Shown here: positions 52,401-60,194 of the stretch, piece after piece | How positions within the stretch are numbered: position 1 is the first letter of the stretch | Layout of the letters: each line of letters begins with the position of its first letter | Origin: a virus | Reading direction: 5' to 3' (one strand) | Virus record (IMG/VR): IMGVR_UViG_3300022074_007082 | Coordinates: 1-60,316 of that record | Length of the DNA: 60,316 nt | Notes under the pieces: model-generated | What the model was told of the DNA's origin: nothing | The model's input: only the letters and a program-made list of their open reading frames with translations | The model's database searches: none | Position numbers and translations under genes: made by a program

Positions 52401-53484
52401 TAAGAGAATAAGAAAAAAGATTAATAGTGAGGGAGTCCACGTAATCAATGGTATGCCAAATCATACTAAATCTTTAATCTTTTTATCCAAAACTGCAATT
52501 AACACAATTGGATTGACTACGCCAATAACAAAATACTTTAACAAGACCAAGAAAGATCCATTTAAGGTACCTCACTTTTTTCCTTATATCAATTTCAATT
52601 ACAGGGTTTTAAACAAGATTCAAGTCTTCAATGGCTTTGATTCACCAAATGGGAGTGCGAATATTAACGGTAACGGTAAATGGAAAGATTTATCACTCTC
52701 GGTTCTAAATAAGATTGAGAACGGTCCTGAAACAAAATATTACCTTTGCCGACAGGTTAGGTTTGTGGATAGCATTTCAGTTAAGCCTGCAAAAGCAATT
52801 GAAATGCCATTCTATGATGAATATTTTCTATTGACAAATAAGGAATTAAACATATTTCCCAATCCCGAATCATTTGAGGCTTTCTTTTCCAATGACATAA
52901 CGTCTGGAGCAGGAGTGCTAGAGCAACAAACGCCCAATGCGTTGTTTGATAATTTAATGCATAAAGAAAATAGAAAAGTTAGCAAAACTGGTAACGGCGG
53001 ATACTTAAAGACAGAGTTCATGCAAACAAACATTGGCTTAGGCGACAGGAGCCGACCTCCATCAAATGACATATCTGAAGATATAACAACTAGTGCTGGT
53101 TTGACAGAGGGCAATGACAAATTTAAGGCGGCAAGAAATCTCTCCCTTCTGGAGCAGGCTCAAATATTAGATGCTATGGGTCTTTCAAAGATGCTGAGAG
53201 GGAATAATGTTAACAGCAACATTGCCAAGTTGAAAAATGAAGGAACAACGAATCGAGAAGGTAGATCGCTAACAGAACAAGAAGCGGAATTATTAAAAAA
53301 TAGCTCAGTTTCTAAGCAAACTAAGCAACAAATAGATAAGGCAATAAAAATAAAAGCCCCAACTGGAACTGGCAAAGCCGATCCGGTAAGCTCTAGAGGC
53401 GGATCCGGCGGTGGAACTGGTGGTGGCGGATCCGGCGGTGGAACTGGCGGCGGTGGCTCTAGTGGCGGCGGAGGAACATACTAA
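49450..53484 (+). CDS. Large virion structural protein (1344 aa) with glycine-rich C-terminal tail
   Basis: The 1344-residue protein is part of the late tail block. No domain is recognised with confidence. It has beta-rich segments in the first 700 residues and helical segments around residues 1000-1290. The last 30 residues or so are nearly all Gly, Ser and Thr and end in Tyr, which looks like a flexible linker; the DNA there contains a 27-bp tandem duplication. It is translationally coupled to its upstream gene (ATGA) and followed after 11 bases by the 1100-residue gene. Virion location is inferred from context and size. Confidence 0.7.
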   Translation: MSLITSTNKVSMSSLDEFGFGLPTISIVSTELISDISSLQAKQDPHIDHPGEISVRSLKKIDDTNENRSLKVRLRLSFKETIDPNGDFAYINAGKDLKYFKVAVFQSLDFGVTDNCNYNTLNPRNGPYFNNTGAIKGLSKQVGSPGTSLENITNLIIDAYNNAQQSNSALDFSADALVNNIPYAKTQDSSGNTLYDIPLLFNFDIKPKEGGSNPDHLAYFVFSYFDVDEYLKDVKETIGQVLTNDDIIDNTLDELESMTMGNITSDIVILNGQLQEEAYIFQDSNLNYYTGPYHQMSDGQFMKGAYHLQKAYDQTDYLNKITVPNSKIIDNREIAKLDKVDYNYAKVADFLINPDTIQTITNPGTEGLLKIENPVFSKMWSSHDITGKNRFLFSINMESLLLKSTVYPGLLTSLKKSEESGNGVVYSSLLSQVQIKELKITRRRVKDSINLDSKISKKSYSKNDKPLLIVHSVDQNGKLSSKVEISTKLEMRVSNAPKKVATISEVNIDKMNKGLRTFSCTDINVSEKAGGLYEYTVELEVSDPIPKFLQSKIQELEILLYGNNSSKGWSSYLESTKDSNYFDSYSNRFNVQFLDLYNAEFNNTEGLTFVSDIIFKFMSLISQLDAQNSLNNPGAIIKAASYLIQISDPNTGNPVGVETVAEFMDNTISSLQGLLQNTTSYKKMSTLQGVGNSHVKNSTPKLNGASSSKTFKISHTFKELFEASNTSRDDPFGYDFLSTTQNAQPTNLGGLRTLNVDDYINRCTLENKKLFLNEDVDFEIAGPDETVYNPGDSLLNRKFCFLSPSFVYVPKRAPGNLISNNITVSEAADLALDIIRYNKDSSQLSSTGGTLNLSNSPRSLEVDLPEDTQKRRLDLVEYLASKGATFKVEEATSVINQGRGKTSTFPIKYGFNRPSSKSDVDDFLSDVKNIFHASSKNILNSAVNPNRLLIAMTMLSDMEYKIKISKFYNYNNITYYDLSDIDRAKRIRKKINSEGVHVINGMPNHTKSLIFLSKTAINTIGLTTPITKYFNKTKKDPFKVPHFFPYINFNYRVLNKIQVFNGFDSPNGSANINGNGKWKDLSLSVLNKIENGPETKYYLCRQVRFVDSISVKPAKAIEMPFYDEYFLLTNKELNIFPNPESFEAFFSNDITSGAGVLEQQTPNALFDNLMHKENRKVSKTGNGGYLKTEFMQTNIGLGDRSRPPSNDISEDITTSAGLTEGNDKFKAARNLSLLEQAQILDAMGLSKMLRGNNVNSNIAKLKNEGTTNREGRSLTEQEAELLKNSSVSKQTKQQIDKAIKIKAPTGTGKADPVSSRGGSGGGTGGGGSGGGTGGGGSSGGGGTY
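53398..53451 (+). repeat. 27-bp tandem repeat coding a Gly/Ser/Thr linker
   Basis: Two adjacent 27-bp units, 53398-53424 and 53425-53451, each starting GGCGGATCCGGCGGTGGAAC, differ only at two positions near the unit end. They encode GGSGGGTGG twice within the C-terminus of the 1344-residue protein. The repeat keeps the frame, so unit number could vary between isolates. Confidence 0.9.
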
Positions 53485-53495
53485 GTAGGTAAATT

Positions 53496-56400
53496 ATGTC
53501 TGGTTTTGGTTTTACAGGAGATCCCTCGGAATTTGGAGGACAACAAGCTGACACTTCCAGCAGCGAAGGCGCAGGTTCGTCTAGCGCAAGTAATTCTGGG
53601 GAAACGTCCGATGAAGCGAAAAAGTCTTTTGTAGAGTTAGCTAAAGAAATGGAGGACCAAACCGAGGACGAAACACTCCAAGGAATAATCCAACAACTAA
53701 TTGCAGATAACAAATACACTATCGATGGCGGAGCACTTGCTCTAGGTGGGGCATTAGCAGAAAAGTTCGGAAAACAATTAGAAAGATTTCAGAATGACCA
53801 CAGCCTTATAGCGCACAGCGGCATCCTGTTCAGTGAACAGAAAGGGGAACTTTATAATTATACAGAAAATTTCTCCTATGATCCGATTCGCTCATCAGTA
53901 GGCTCAATATGGTCAAAGAGCCCCCTTGATATAATTAGGTATCCTAGCTCTGTTTCTAGTGGTCAAAAAGGTGCCGCAGAGAAATTTAACAAATTGTTGC
54001 ACTTAACAGAAGAGGAAATACAAGAAAGGTTAGGACCAGAGGGTATTTCTTTTGGTTACAAATACTTGCCCAAAGTAAAATTTAAGTTTAGTAACAAGAT
54101 GCAAAACTGGGGCGCAACACACATGATGTTTGGCAGACCAGCAACGCCAGATCAAGATGATGATGCAGGTATTAGATGCCGAGTGCTCGACATTGGGCAG
54201 GTACAGTATATGTATTTATATTTTGATCTAAATGGGTATGCCGACTATTTCAAGCCGATTGTTCCATTCAATATGCTTTTTAACGCAAAGCATAAATTGG
54301 AAGGATACTCTTACAAGTCCTCACTAGATCCCACAAAGTTTAAAACTTTAAAATTTGATGCGGTCAGTGGTGGCAGCTTGACGAAATTTGATGCTTCTTT
54401 TATATCCAAGGGAAACGCTGATCTGGAAAAAGTTCAAAGCATTGCAGCCAATGGAGTTGAGATAATTGAAGGTACCCACCCCAATGTAAACCAAGAGGCA
54501 GTCATCGATGACCTAGAATCTAAACTTTACATCGATGAAGTGTTTTCAAGCCAAGCAGCAATATCTGAAGAAGCTGTTCCGTTTTTTGGCTCCGAAGGAT
54601 TACAGGGAGAGTTGTTAGCCGATGTAAAGCCGGTATATAATTTCTTTTCCCCAAAGTGGGAATATGCCTCAAAAGCACTAACTGAGAAGATGGTAGGAAA
54701 CATATATGTTGCCGCCGCTTGGAAAAACAAATACGATTGGCTACCAACGCAGTTTGATTTTGAAAAGTTCGCCAATAGTTTTATTATATGCGATAATGAT
54801 CCAGAATTCTTTAAGGAAACTTCAGCAGTCAAAATAACAAACAATGTTGTAATTAGTCAGGATAGCTTACTGCTTGATACAGCAGAGGATTTAAAAGAAC
54901 AATTTCCGATGTATAATGAGATTGTGTTTTCTGCTATCCCGCAAGGTGATTTAGGAAAAATCTTCCATGAAAGCGGTATGACCACAGAGTTTTTAAAGAC
55001 ATTGTTAACATATGTATATAATGATTATAGTGCCCCTTCGGCAGAAAAAATAGGTCAAATTGCTAAAGTGATAGGTTTCGCAACACAGCAGCCATCAATG
55101 GTGTATCCCCAAAATGCTACATTCATATCTAAAATCAAGGAGCCAGCTTCAATTGACTTGTTTACGGATGACCAAAAGACCATTCAAAACCAAGACGATA
55201 TGGTTACATTTGACTTTTTAGCTTGGCTAGAGTATTACATTAATGAAATAAATGGCAATGTTTCTAATAATGAATTTAAATTATACAATGACGAAACATA
55301 CAAGCCATATACAAGTTATTTCGGAGACAAAGATTTTCAAAATATATTCCAAAAGAAGTCTGGCTTATCTTTCAAGAAAGTTCTAGGCTTGGTTAAGTTT
55401 TTAGCTTCTGCAAAAAACAATGTTAAAAGCAATTTTAGGGCATACCATGATATATTAGGTGGCAAGAAAGCAACGAGCGATATCCTATATTATAGAATAG
55501 AAAAGAAATCACAAAAAACAGGCAATGTAATTCAAAACTTTTTCGTTATGCCACAAGAGATCGATCCAGATAAGGGCTTTCAGTCTCAGATAAAAGTAAT
55601 CGACACCCAAGTTAGATATGCTCAAGCTTATAGATATGAAATATATGCAGTCAAGGTAGTTGTTGGTACTGAGTATAAAATATTGACTGCTCCTGACGAG
55701 TCACAACTGCCCTTGTTCGAGGCTAACTTGTTTTCTGACACGACATTAAATTCTGAGCAAGCAATCAATCCTCCTTTGACAATATACCAAAGACACTTGG
55801 CTACAGGGCAAAGTAATCTATTGAATCTCTACCCTATGTTTAGCCTAGGAAATAATAACGAAAATGGCAGCCCAAATAAATATGTTATGCCCATAAAGCT
55901 TTCATTAAGACCGACTGTTAAAATCTATGAAGTGCCGCTGTATAAAGAGCAGGACGTGTTGATTTTGGACAGCCCTCCAATGCCTCCACTTGTTAATGTA
56001 TATCCTTTGAACGGCAAGAAGAACAATATATTGCTTACTCTTGAAACGCAGACTGGGGACCGAGAACTAACGCCGATTCCAATCGAAACAGCGGATACCG
56101 CTTATTTTGTCACAGAGAGGTTTTCGCAGAAGAGAGATATCTCCTATCCGGGAGGTGGTTATGTTTACCCAACATTGAGATTTAAATCAGACGATGACTC
56201 CTCTTCATATCAAATCTACAGACTTGAAGGGACTCCGCCAAAAAGCTACAGTTCATTTCGGGGTAATCTGTATCAGGCTTTGAATAAGATGGCAAAAATT
56301 CCACAAGCAGGGTTTGAGGATACGATAAAGGTTAATACAAAATATTACTATCTCTTTAGAAGTGTAGATATGCATGGCAATGTTTCCAATCCTTCCCCAG

Positions 56401-56798
56401 TATACGAGGTGGAGATGGTTGAGGCATCTGACGGTGTGTTTTATCCCATTATAAAAGTGATGGATATGGACGAGATACAGATAAGCTCTTCAGAGAATGA
56501 AGTTACTGATATGACTTCGACGACAAGGACGCTCAAAAAAACAAGCTACATATTCCCAGCAGAGCAACAGTTGGAGTTGAACGAAGAGGCTTCTAATATT
56601 GATGGCTCTACTGCCAATGTTCCAACTAACGATCCCGTGTTAGGAATAGCATCGGAAACTATTTGGGGTAAAAAGTTTAAATTTAGATTTGTTTCAAGGC
56701 ATACTGGTAGAGCAATAGATGTCAATGTCGATTTTAGCAAAGAGCATACTAAACCACAACAAGCAACTGAGCCTTGTTTTGATGTAGAGGAAGAATAA
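53496..56798 (+). CDS. Large virion structural protein (1100 aa)
   Basis: The 1100-residue protein has a low-complexity, Ser/Gly/Asp-rich N-terminus (residues about 10-40, with SSSEGAGSSSASNSGETSD) that could be a flexible or proteolysed leader. A mixed alpha/beta body follows. The C-terminal third has fibronectin-like beta strands (PPMPPLVNVYPLNGKKNN, YYYLFRSVDMHGNVSNPSPVYEVE), the latter being the typical Y-x-Y-x-V-R-x-x-D-x-x-G-N-x-S pattern of FnIII-type domains at about residues 945-975. FnIII-like folds are common on phage tails and assist surface binding. It starts 11 bases after the previous gene with an AGGT ribosome site. Virion location is inferred from context. Confidence 0.72.
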   Translation: MSGFGFTGDPSEFGGQQADTSSSEGAGSSSASNSGETSDEAKKSFVELAKEMEDQTEDETLQGIIQQLIADNKYTIDGGALALGGALAEKFGKQLERFQNDHSLIAHSGILFSEQKGELYNYTENFSYDPIRSSVGSIWSKSPLDIIRYPSSVSSGQKGAAEKFNKLLHLTEEEIQERLGPEGISFGYKYLPKVKFKFSNKMQNWGATHMMFGRPATPDQDDDAGIRCRVLDIGQVQYMYLYFDLNGYADYFKPIVPFNMLFNAKHKLEGYSYKSSLDPTKFKTLKFDAVSGGSLTKFDASFISKGNADLEKVQSIAANGVEIIEGTHPNVNQEAVIDDLESKLYIDEVFSSQAAISEEAVPFFGSEGLQGELLADVKPVYNFFSPKWEYASKALTEKMVGNIYVAAAWKNKYDWLPTQFDFEKFANSFIICDNDPEFFKETSAVKITNNVVISQDSLLLDTAEDLKEQFPMYNEIVFSAIPQGDLGKIFHESGMTTEFLKTLLTYVYNDYSAPSAEKIGQIAKVIGFATQQPSMVYPQNATFISKIKEPASIDLFTDDQKTIQNQDDMVTFDFLAWLEYYINEINGNVSNNEFKLYNDETYKPYTSYFGDKDFQNIFQKKSGLSFKKVLGLVKFLASAKNNVKSNFRAYHDILGGKKATSDILYYRIEKKSQKTGNVIQNFFVMPQEIDPDKGFQSQIKVIDTQVRYAQAYRYEIYAVKVVVGTEYKILTAPDESQLPLFEANLFSDTTLNSEQAINPPLTIYQRHLATGQSNLLNLYPMFSLGNNNENGSPNKYVMPIKLSLRPTVKIYEVPLYKEQDVLILDSPPMPPLVNVYPLNGKKNNILLTLETQTGDRELTPIPIETADTAYFVTERFSQKRDISYPGGGYVYPTLRFKSDDDSSSYQIYRLEGTPPKSYSSFRGNLYQALNKMAKIPQAGFEDTIKVNTKYYYLFRSVDMHGNVSNPSPVYEVEMVEASDGVFYPIIKVMDMDEIQISSSENEVTDMTSTTRTLKKTSYIFPAEQQLELNEEASNIDGSTANVPTNDPVLGIASETIWGKKFKFRFVSRHTGRAIDVNVDFSKEHTKPQQATEPCFDVEEE

Positions 56799-56826
56799 AA
56801 ACTTTTGTTTGAATTGAATTTAGTTA

Positions 56827-56835
56827 CTATTTATA
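56827..56835 (+). promoter_or_regulatory. Candidate late promoter (CTATTTATA)
   Basis: An exact CTATTTATA lies in the 87-base gap before the gene at 56886. Predicted transcription start near 56841 would give a leader of about 45 nt carrying a strong AAGGAGA ribosome binding site at 56871-56877. This leadered arrangement suggests abundant expression of the gene that follows. Confidence 0.65.
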
Positions 56836-56885
56836 ACGAAATGCTAATTAAATAAAATACATAGACAGTTAAGGAGACATAAAAA

Positions 56886-57812
56886 ATGGGTTTTTTAGAT
56901 AATAGTGGGGATATCATTTTAGATGCGGTCCTTACAGATGCAGGCAGAGCCAGATTGGCAGCAGGCGATGGATCTTTTAAGATTGTAAAATATGCATTTG
57001 GCGATGACGAAATCGATTATGCTAAATATGATAAAGACAACACTAATGGGTCTGCATACTATGACATTGAAATTTTGAGAACCCCAGTGTTGGAAGCTTT
57101 CACGAACAACACTTCAACAATGAAAAGTAAACTCCTCTCTATACCCAGAACAAATCTTCTTTTCTTGCCAGTGCTTAAATTAAACCAAAATGAGAATCTA
57201 GGCGGCGGAATAGAATTGAATGATAACTCAGCCCAAGCAAATGCGATGTTCGCTGTTCCTGTTGATCAAACAACTAGAAATGTATTTGAAGCAGCCGGAA
57301 GAGATTTTGCAAAAGGCGTTTTACTAGGTGGAGCTATTCAAGTCGATCAAGGATTAGATACAACAGCTATCAGCTTCCAGCAATCTCTTGATTCTACTTT
57401 GGTGGAAACACAATTTATTGTAGAAATTGATAATAGATTGGGATCTTTGGCTAATAGCGGCGGCGTTCAAGTGGCTTATTCTTATTTGGATGATGATAAC
57501 ATAGCTAGCTACAACATAACTAACGCCGGGACTAATTCCAACACATTCTTTAAAACTATCTCCGGGTTAGATGAAAATAGAAGCCCAATCCGTGGACCAA
57601 GGGGCACAGCTTTCCAGTTTACAATCTTGTCTTCATTGGAATTACAAACAAGCACATACTTGTTTGACACAATCGGCTCTACAGGCACAAGCTGGAGCGG
57701 CGTGGCAGGAACATATTCAATTATTGATACAAATATAAAGGTGACAGGAGCAACAACTGGCTATAGTATAGATATACCAGTTAGATTTATCAAGCAGACA
57801 TCAGCTTCTTAA
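56886..57812 (+). CDS. Virion structural protein with LTxxGxxxLxxG N-terminal module (B)
   Basis: The 308-residue protein starts MGFLDNSGDIILDAVLTDAG and continues to YAFGDDEIDY, an N-terminal module shared with the product of 48419 and, from memory, with structural proteins of marine T4-like phages. The rest is beta-rich (FQFTILSSLEL, TSWSGVAGTYSIID), fitting a fibre or tail-surface protein. It has the best expression signals in the window: an exact CTATTTATA promoter, a 45-nt leader and AAGGAGA nine bases before ATG, so it may be made in high copy. The two paralogous genes that follow are probably on the same mRNA. The exact virion position is unknown. Confidence 0.75.
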   Translation: MGFLDNSGDIILDAVLTDAGRARLAAGDGSFKIVKYAFGDDEIDYAKYDKDNTNGSAYYDIEILRTPVLEAFTNNTSTMKSKLLSIPRTNLLFLPVLKLNQNENLGGGIELNDNSAQANAMFAVPVDQTTRNVFEAAGRDFAKGVLLGGAIQVDQGLDTTAISFQQSLDSTLVETQFIVEIDNRLGSLANSGGVQVAYSYLDDDNIASYNITNAGTNSNTFFKTISGLDENRSPIRGPRGTAFQFTILSSLELQTSTYLFDTIGSTGTSWSGVAGTYSIIDTNIKVTGATTGYSIDIPVRFIKQTSAS

Positions 57813-57839
57813 GCTTTAACAACAGGCAGGACTTAAACA

Positions 57840-58994
57840 ATGGCAACAACTTTTAAACAGTTTTTAAATAACGACGTTACAACAACTAGGACATTATTGC
57901 ATGAGAGCATCCCAATCACGGGCTCTATTGTTTCTGGTACCTACAACGAGGGGTCGACCACAACAGAGACAAACGTCAAGAATTATTCTCACGGACTGTT
58001 TCAGTCTATCTATGACTACCCTTATTTAAGCTCCTCTGCAAATCATATCTTTGATATAACGGTTGGATATTCTTCCGTATCACCGCTCTCAGGTGCCGCA
58101 AATACTCAAAACGCAGACAAAATCAATATTTACAATCAGATGGCACAAGTCCTTGTTGGTCATGATGTCACTGGCGGTATAAAAAGATTTGACGAAGATG
58201 GTAATTTTGCTGCTGGTGGCACTAAATTGGATGAGGTTTTCTTTGTTAATTTCGCCAGATTGCTAAGTAAGGATGAAATCAAGAAAGGCTCTTTTGAGAT
58301 GGAATTTGGAATTACTGGCTCACTAGGGGCTATAGCAGCATCAGCTAGTTTTGATGGGCAAAATTTCCGCAAGAGAATGAAGGTGAAAGATCTTAGTGGC
58401 TCTACTTCTTATCTAACCAATTCTCCAGCAGGTGAATATGGTGTCTTATATGCAACTTCTAGCACCACAGATGGGACCACTCATCTGGGAACTGCAAACA
58501 CTAAAGAAACCCCAGTAGGCTTGGTTTATTATCAGGCAGGAATAGCTGTAATTTCTGGATCTCTCTTCAGTGATGTCGCGAATGGGGGAGTGCTCTCAAA
58601 CACGCTTGGAACTGTTTCTTTGGGAAATCCCGGCAACAGGTTGACTGGACCTACAGGGTTTGAGTTTGTCTCGGGCTCATCAATCTCAGGATCAGCCGAT
58701 GCTATTAGAAACAGAATTTATAACAATAGCTTTAACAATACAACCGAGTTGAACTCCACAATCTATTTTGCGAGAGCGTCTCATAACGAGTTCAATTATA
58801 GTTCAAACCCAACTTACTTAAGTGAGAGCCAAATCAGAGTAAAAGAAACAACTCTTGATCAGCCAGTATCTTACATCACAACGGTTGGTCTCTACAGCGC
58901 AACCAACGAGTTGCTAGCTGTTGCAAAGGTATCAGAACCACTCAAGAAGACCCCAGATACTGAGTTGACTCTCAGAGTCAGATTAGATTACTAG
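57840..58994 (+). CDS. Virion structural protein, tandem paralogue 1
   Basis: The 384-residue beta-rich, Ser/Thr-rich protein begins MATTFKQFLNNDVTTTRTLL, then an IPITGSIVSGTY strand pattern. Its C-terminal 90 residues (SNPTYLSESQIRV, TTVGLYSATNELLAVAKVSEPLKKTPDTELTLRVRLDY in parts) match the end of the next protein in order, spacing and terminal sequence, so the two genes are paralogues. The conserved Y-N-P-T-Y and P-x-K-K-T-x-x-x-x-L-T motifs suggest a shared attachment domain. It is downstream of the strong promoter at 56827. A role in a tail or collar fibre or sheath-adjacent structure is plausible but unproved. Confidence 0.72.
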   Translation: MATTFKQFLNNDVTTTRTLLHESIPITGSIVSGTYNEGSTTTETNVKNYSHGLFQSIYDYPYLSSSANHIFDITVGYSSVSPLSGAANTQNADKINIYNQMAQVLVGHDVTGGIKRFDEDGNFAAGGTKLDEVFFVNFARLLSKDEIKKGSFEMEFGITGSLGAIAASASFDGQNFRKRMKVKDLSGSTSYLTNSPAGEYGVLYATSSTTDGTTHLGTANTKETPVGLVYYQAGIAVISGSLFSDVANGGVLSNTLGTVSLGNPGNRLTGPTGFEFVSGSSISGSADAIRNRIYNNSFNNTTELNSTIYFARASHNEFNYSSNPTYLSESQIRVKETTLDQPVSYITTVGLYSATNELLAVAKVSEPLKKTPDTELTLRVRLDY

Positions 58995-59009
58995 GAGGTA
59001 ATATCAATT

Positions 59010-60170
59010 GTGCCTTACTATGAATTTGGACAAGATGACATAATTTACAATACTGTAAAGACCAATCCTAGACAAAAGTTCTTTGTTTATAATGGCGCTA
59101 TATATTACAACAATAGACCAGAGATAATCGGAGAAAGAAGCAATTCAAATGTCGGCGGTGTTCCAGTTGGCTTTGCTAATCTTTACGAACTTAATGTTGA
59201 TAGACCTGCTTCAGAACTAATCCACCCCTTTATAACTAAAAATGGTAGCCTAACTTCGTTTAGTACCATGACTACGACAGAGTATAATAAAGATTTTCAA
59301 TATGGGGATACGTTAACCGGAAGCTACCCCCTTTCCGCTAGTATCTCCAGGCAGTATTTCAACGCAGGATTAGCTAGGGAAAGAGTTGACGCACTAAAAA
59401 ACACTCTTAATTACTATTCTTATAGAAGCCCACACTATCAATTTAGCTCTAGTCTGGGCAATAAGTCGAGCCAAGCTCTGAATTTGCTATCTGTTCCTTC
59501 TATATTTTATGGAAAGAACATAAAAAAGAATTCTATCGCTCTTAACTTTTATGTGACAGGGACTTTAGTTGGTAGACTAGAAGATTTATATGGGAATGGT
59601 GAACTAATCCAAACAGCGCCGTATGGGTCAACTGGATCTGGATCGGTTGCAGGGGTTGCACTCTACACAGAAGGGTTCTTTGTTCTTACTGGGAACTGGA
59701 TTATCGGAGCACCACACACCGAGGCTTACACAGGCGGTAGCGCAACCAACGCAAGGTGGATACACTTTGCCGCAGGAGCAGAAACTGCAAGCTTGGGAAA
59801 TGCCTTGCCCAATAGCAGCTTTGAAATTAAGTTCTCTGGATCATCACAGACTGAAATGCTGACTATGTTTGCCAAAGCGCCTTCATTGGAATTAAATCAT
59901 TCCAACAATCCAACTTATGTCGAATCAGGTCAAACCATGGTGGCAGCCACAGCGTCAAATTTCTTTTCTCAAAATGGCAAGCTAGCGATTAAAAACGTTG
60001 TTTCCGGCAACTATTCAGAAGTGACATCATCATTCCAAAAAGAAACCTATATTTCCGAAATAGCTCTTTACGACGACAACAAGAGAATCATAGGATTTGC
60101 CAAGTTAGCCACCCCTGTCAAGAAAACAGAAGAAAGAGATCTGACTTTTAAATTAAAACTTGACATCTAG
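59010..60170 (+). CDS. Virion structural protein, tandem paralogue 2
   Basis: The 386-residue protein starts with GTG at 59010, 11 bases after a full AGGAGG ribosome binding site at 58993-58998 that overlaps the previous stop. The C-terminal domain (SNNPTYVESGQTMVA, YISEIALYDDNKRIIGFAKLATPVKKTEERDLTF) is homologous to that of the preceding gene product. The N-terminal half differs (YYEFGQDDIIYNTVKTNPRQKF) and is tyrosine-rich. The stop codon overlaps the spacer of a sigma-70 type promoter for the next gene. Likely a second member of a heteromeric tail or fibre structure. Confidence 0.72.
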   Translation: MPYYEFGQDDIIYNTVKTNPRQKFFVYNGAIYYNNRPEIIGERSNSNVGGVPVGFANLYELNVDRPASELIHPFITKNGSLTSFSTMTTTEYNKDFQYGDTLTGSYPLSASISRQYFNAGLARERVDALKNTLNYYSYRSPHYQFSSSLGNKSSQALNLLSVPSIFYGKNIKKNSIALNFYVTGTLVGRLEDLYGNGELIQTAPYGSTGSGSVAGVALYTEGFFVLTGNWIIGAPHTEAYTGGSATNARWIHFAAGAETASLGNALPNSSFEIKFSGSSQTEMLTMFAKAPSLELNHSNNPTYVESGQTMVAATASNFFSQNGKLAIKNVVSGNYSEVTSSFQKETYISEIALYDDNKRIIGFAKLATPVKKTEERDLTFKLKLDI

Positions 60171-60188
60171 TAGAGCCCCTGCTATAGT
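60160..60188 (+). promoter_or_regulatory. Sigma-70 type promoter, TTGACA-N17-TATAGT
   Basis: TTGACA at 60160-60165 and TATAGT at 60183-60188 are separated by exactly 17 bases, an almost perfect host housekeeping promoter. The -35 box lies over the end of the upstream structural gene. Transcription would start near 60195, the ATG of the following nuclease gene, so the mRNA may be leaderless. It differs from the late motif used by the tail block. Confidence 0.65.
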
Positions 60189-60194
60189 TCTCCT

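Noticed and set aside
53459-53719. Minus-strand open frame across the Gly-rich repeat and the start of the next gene
   Set aside because: It is the antisense of strongly coding plus-strand sequence with biased GC-rich codons and has no ribosome binding site or similarity.
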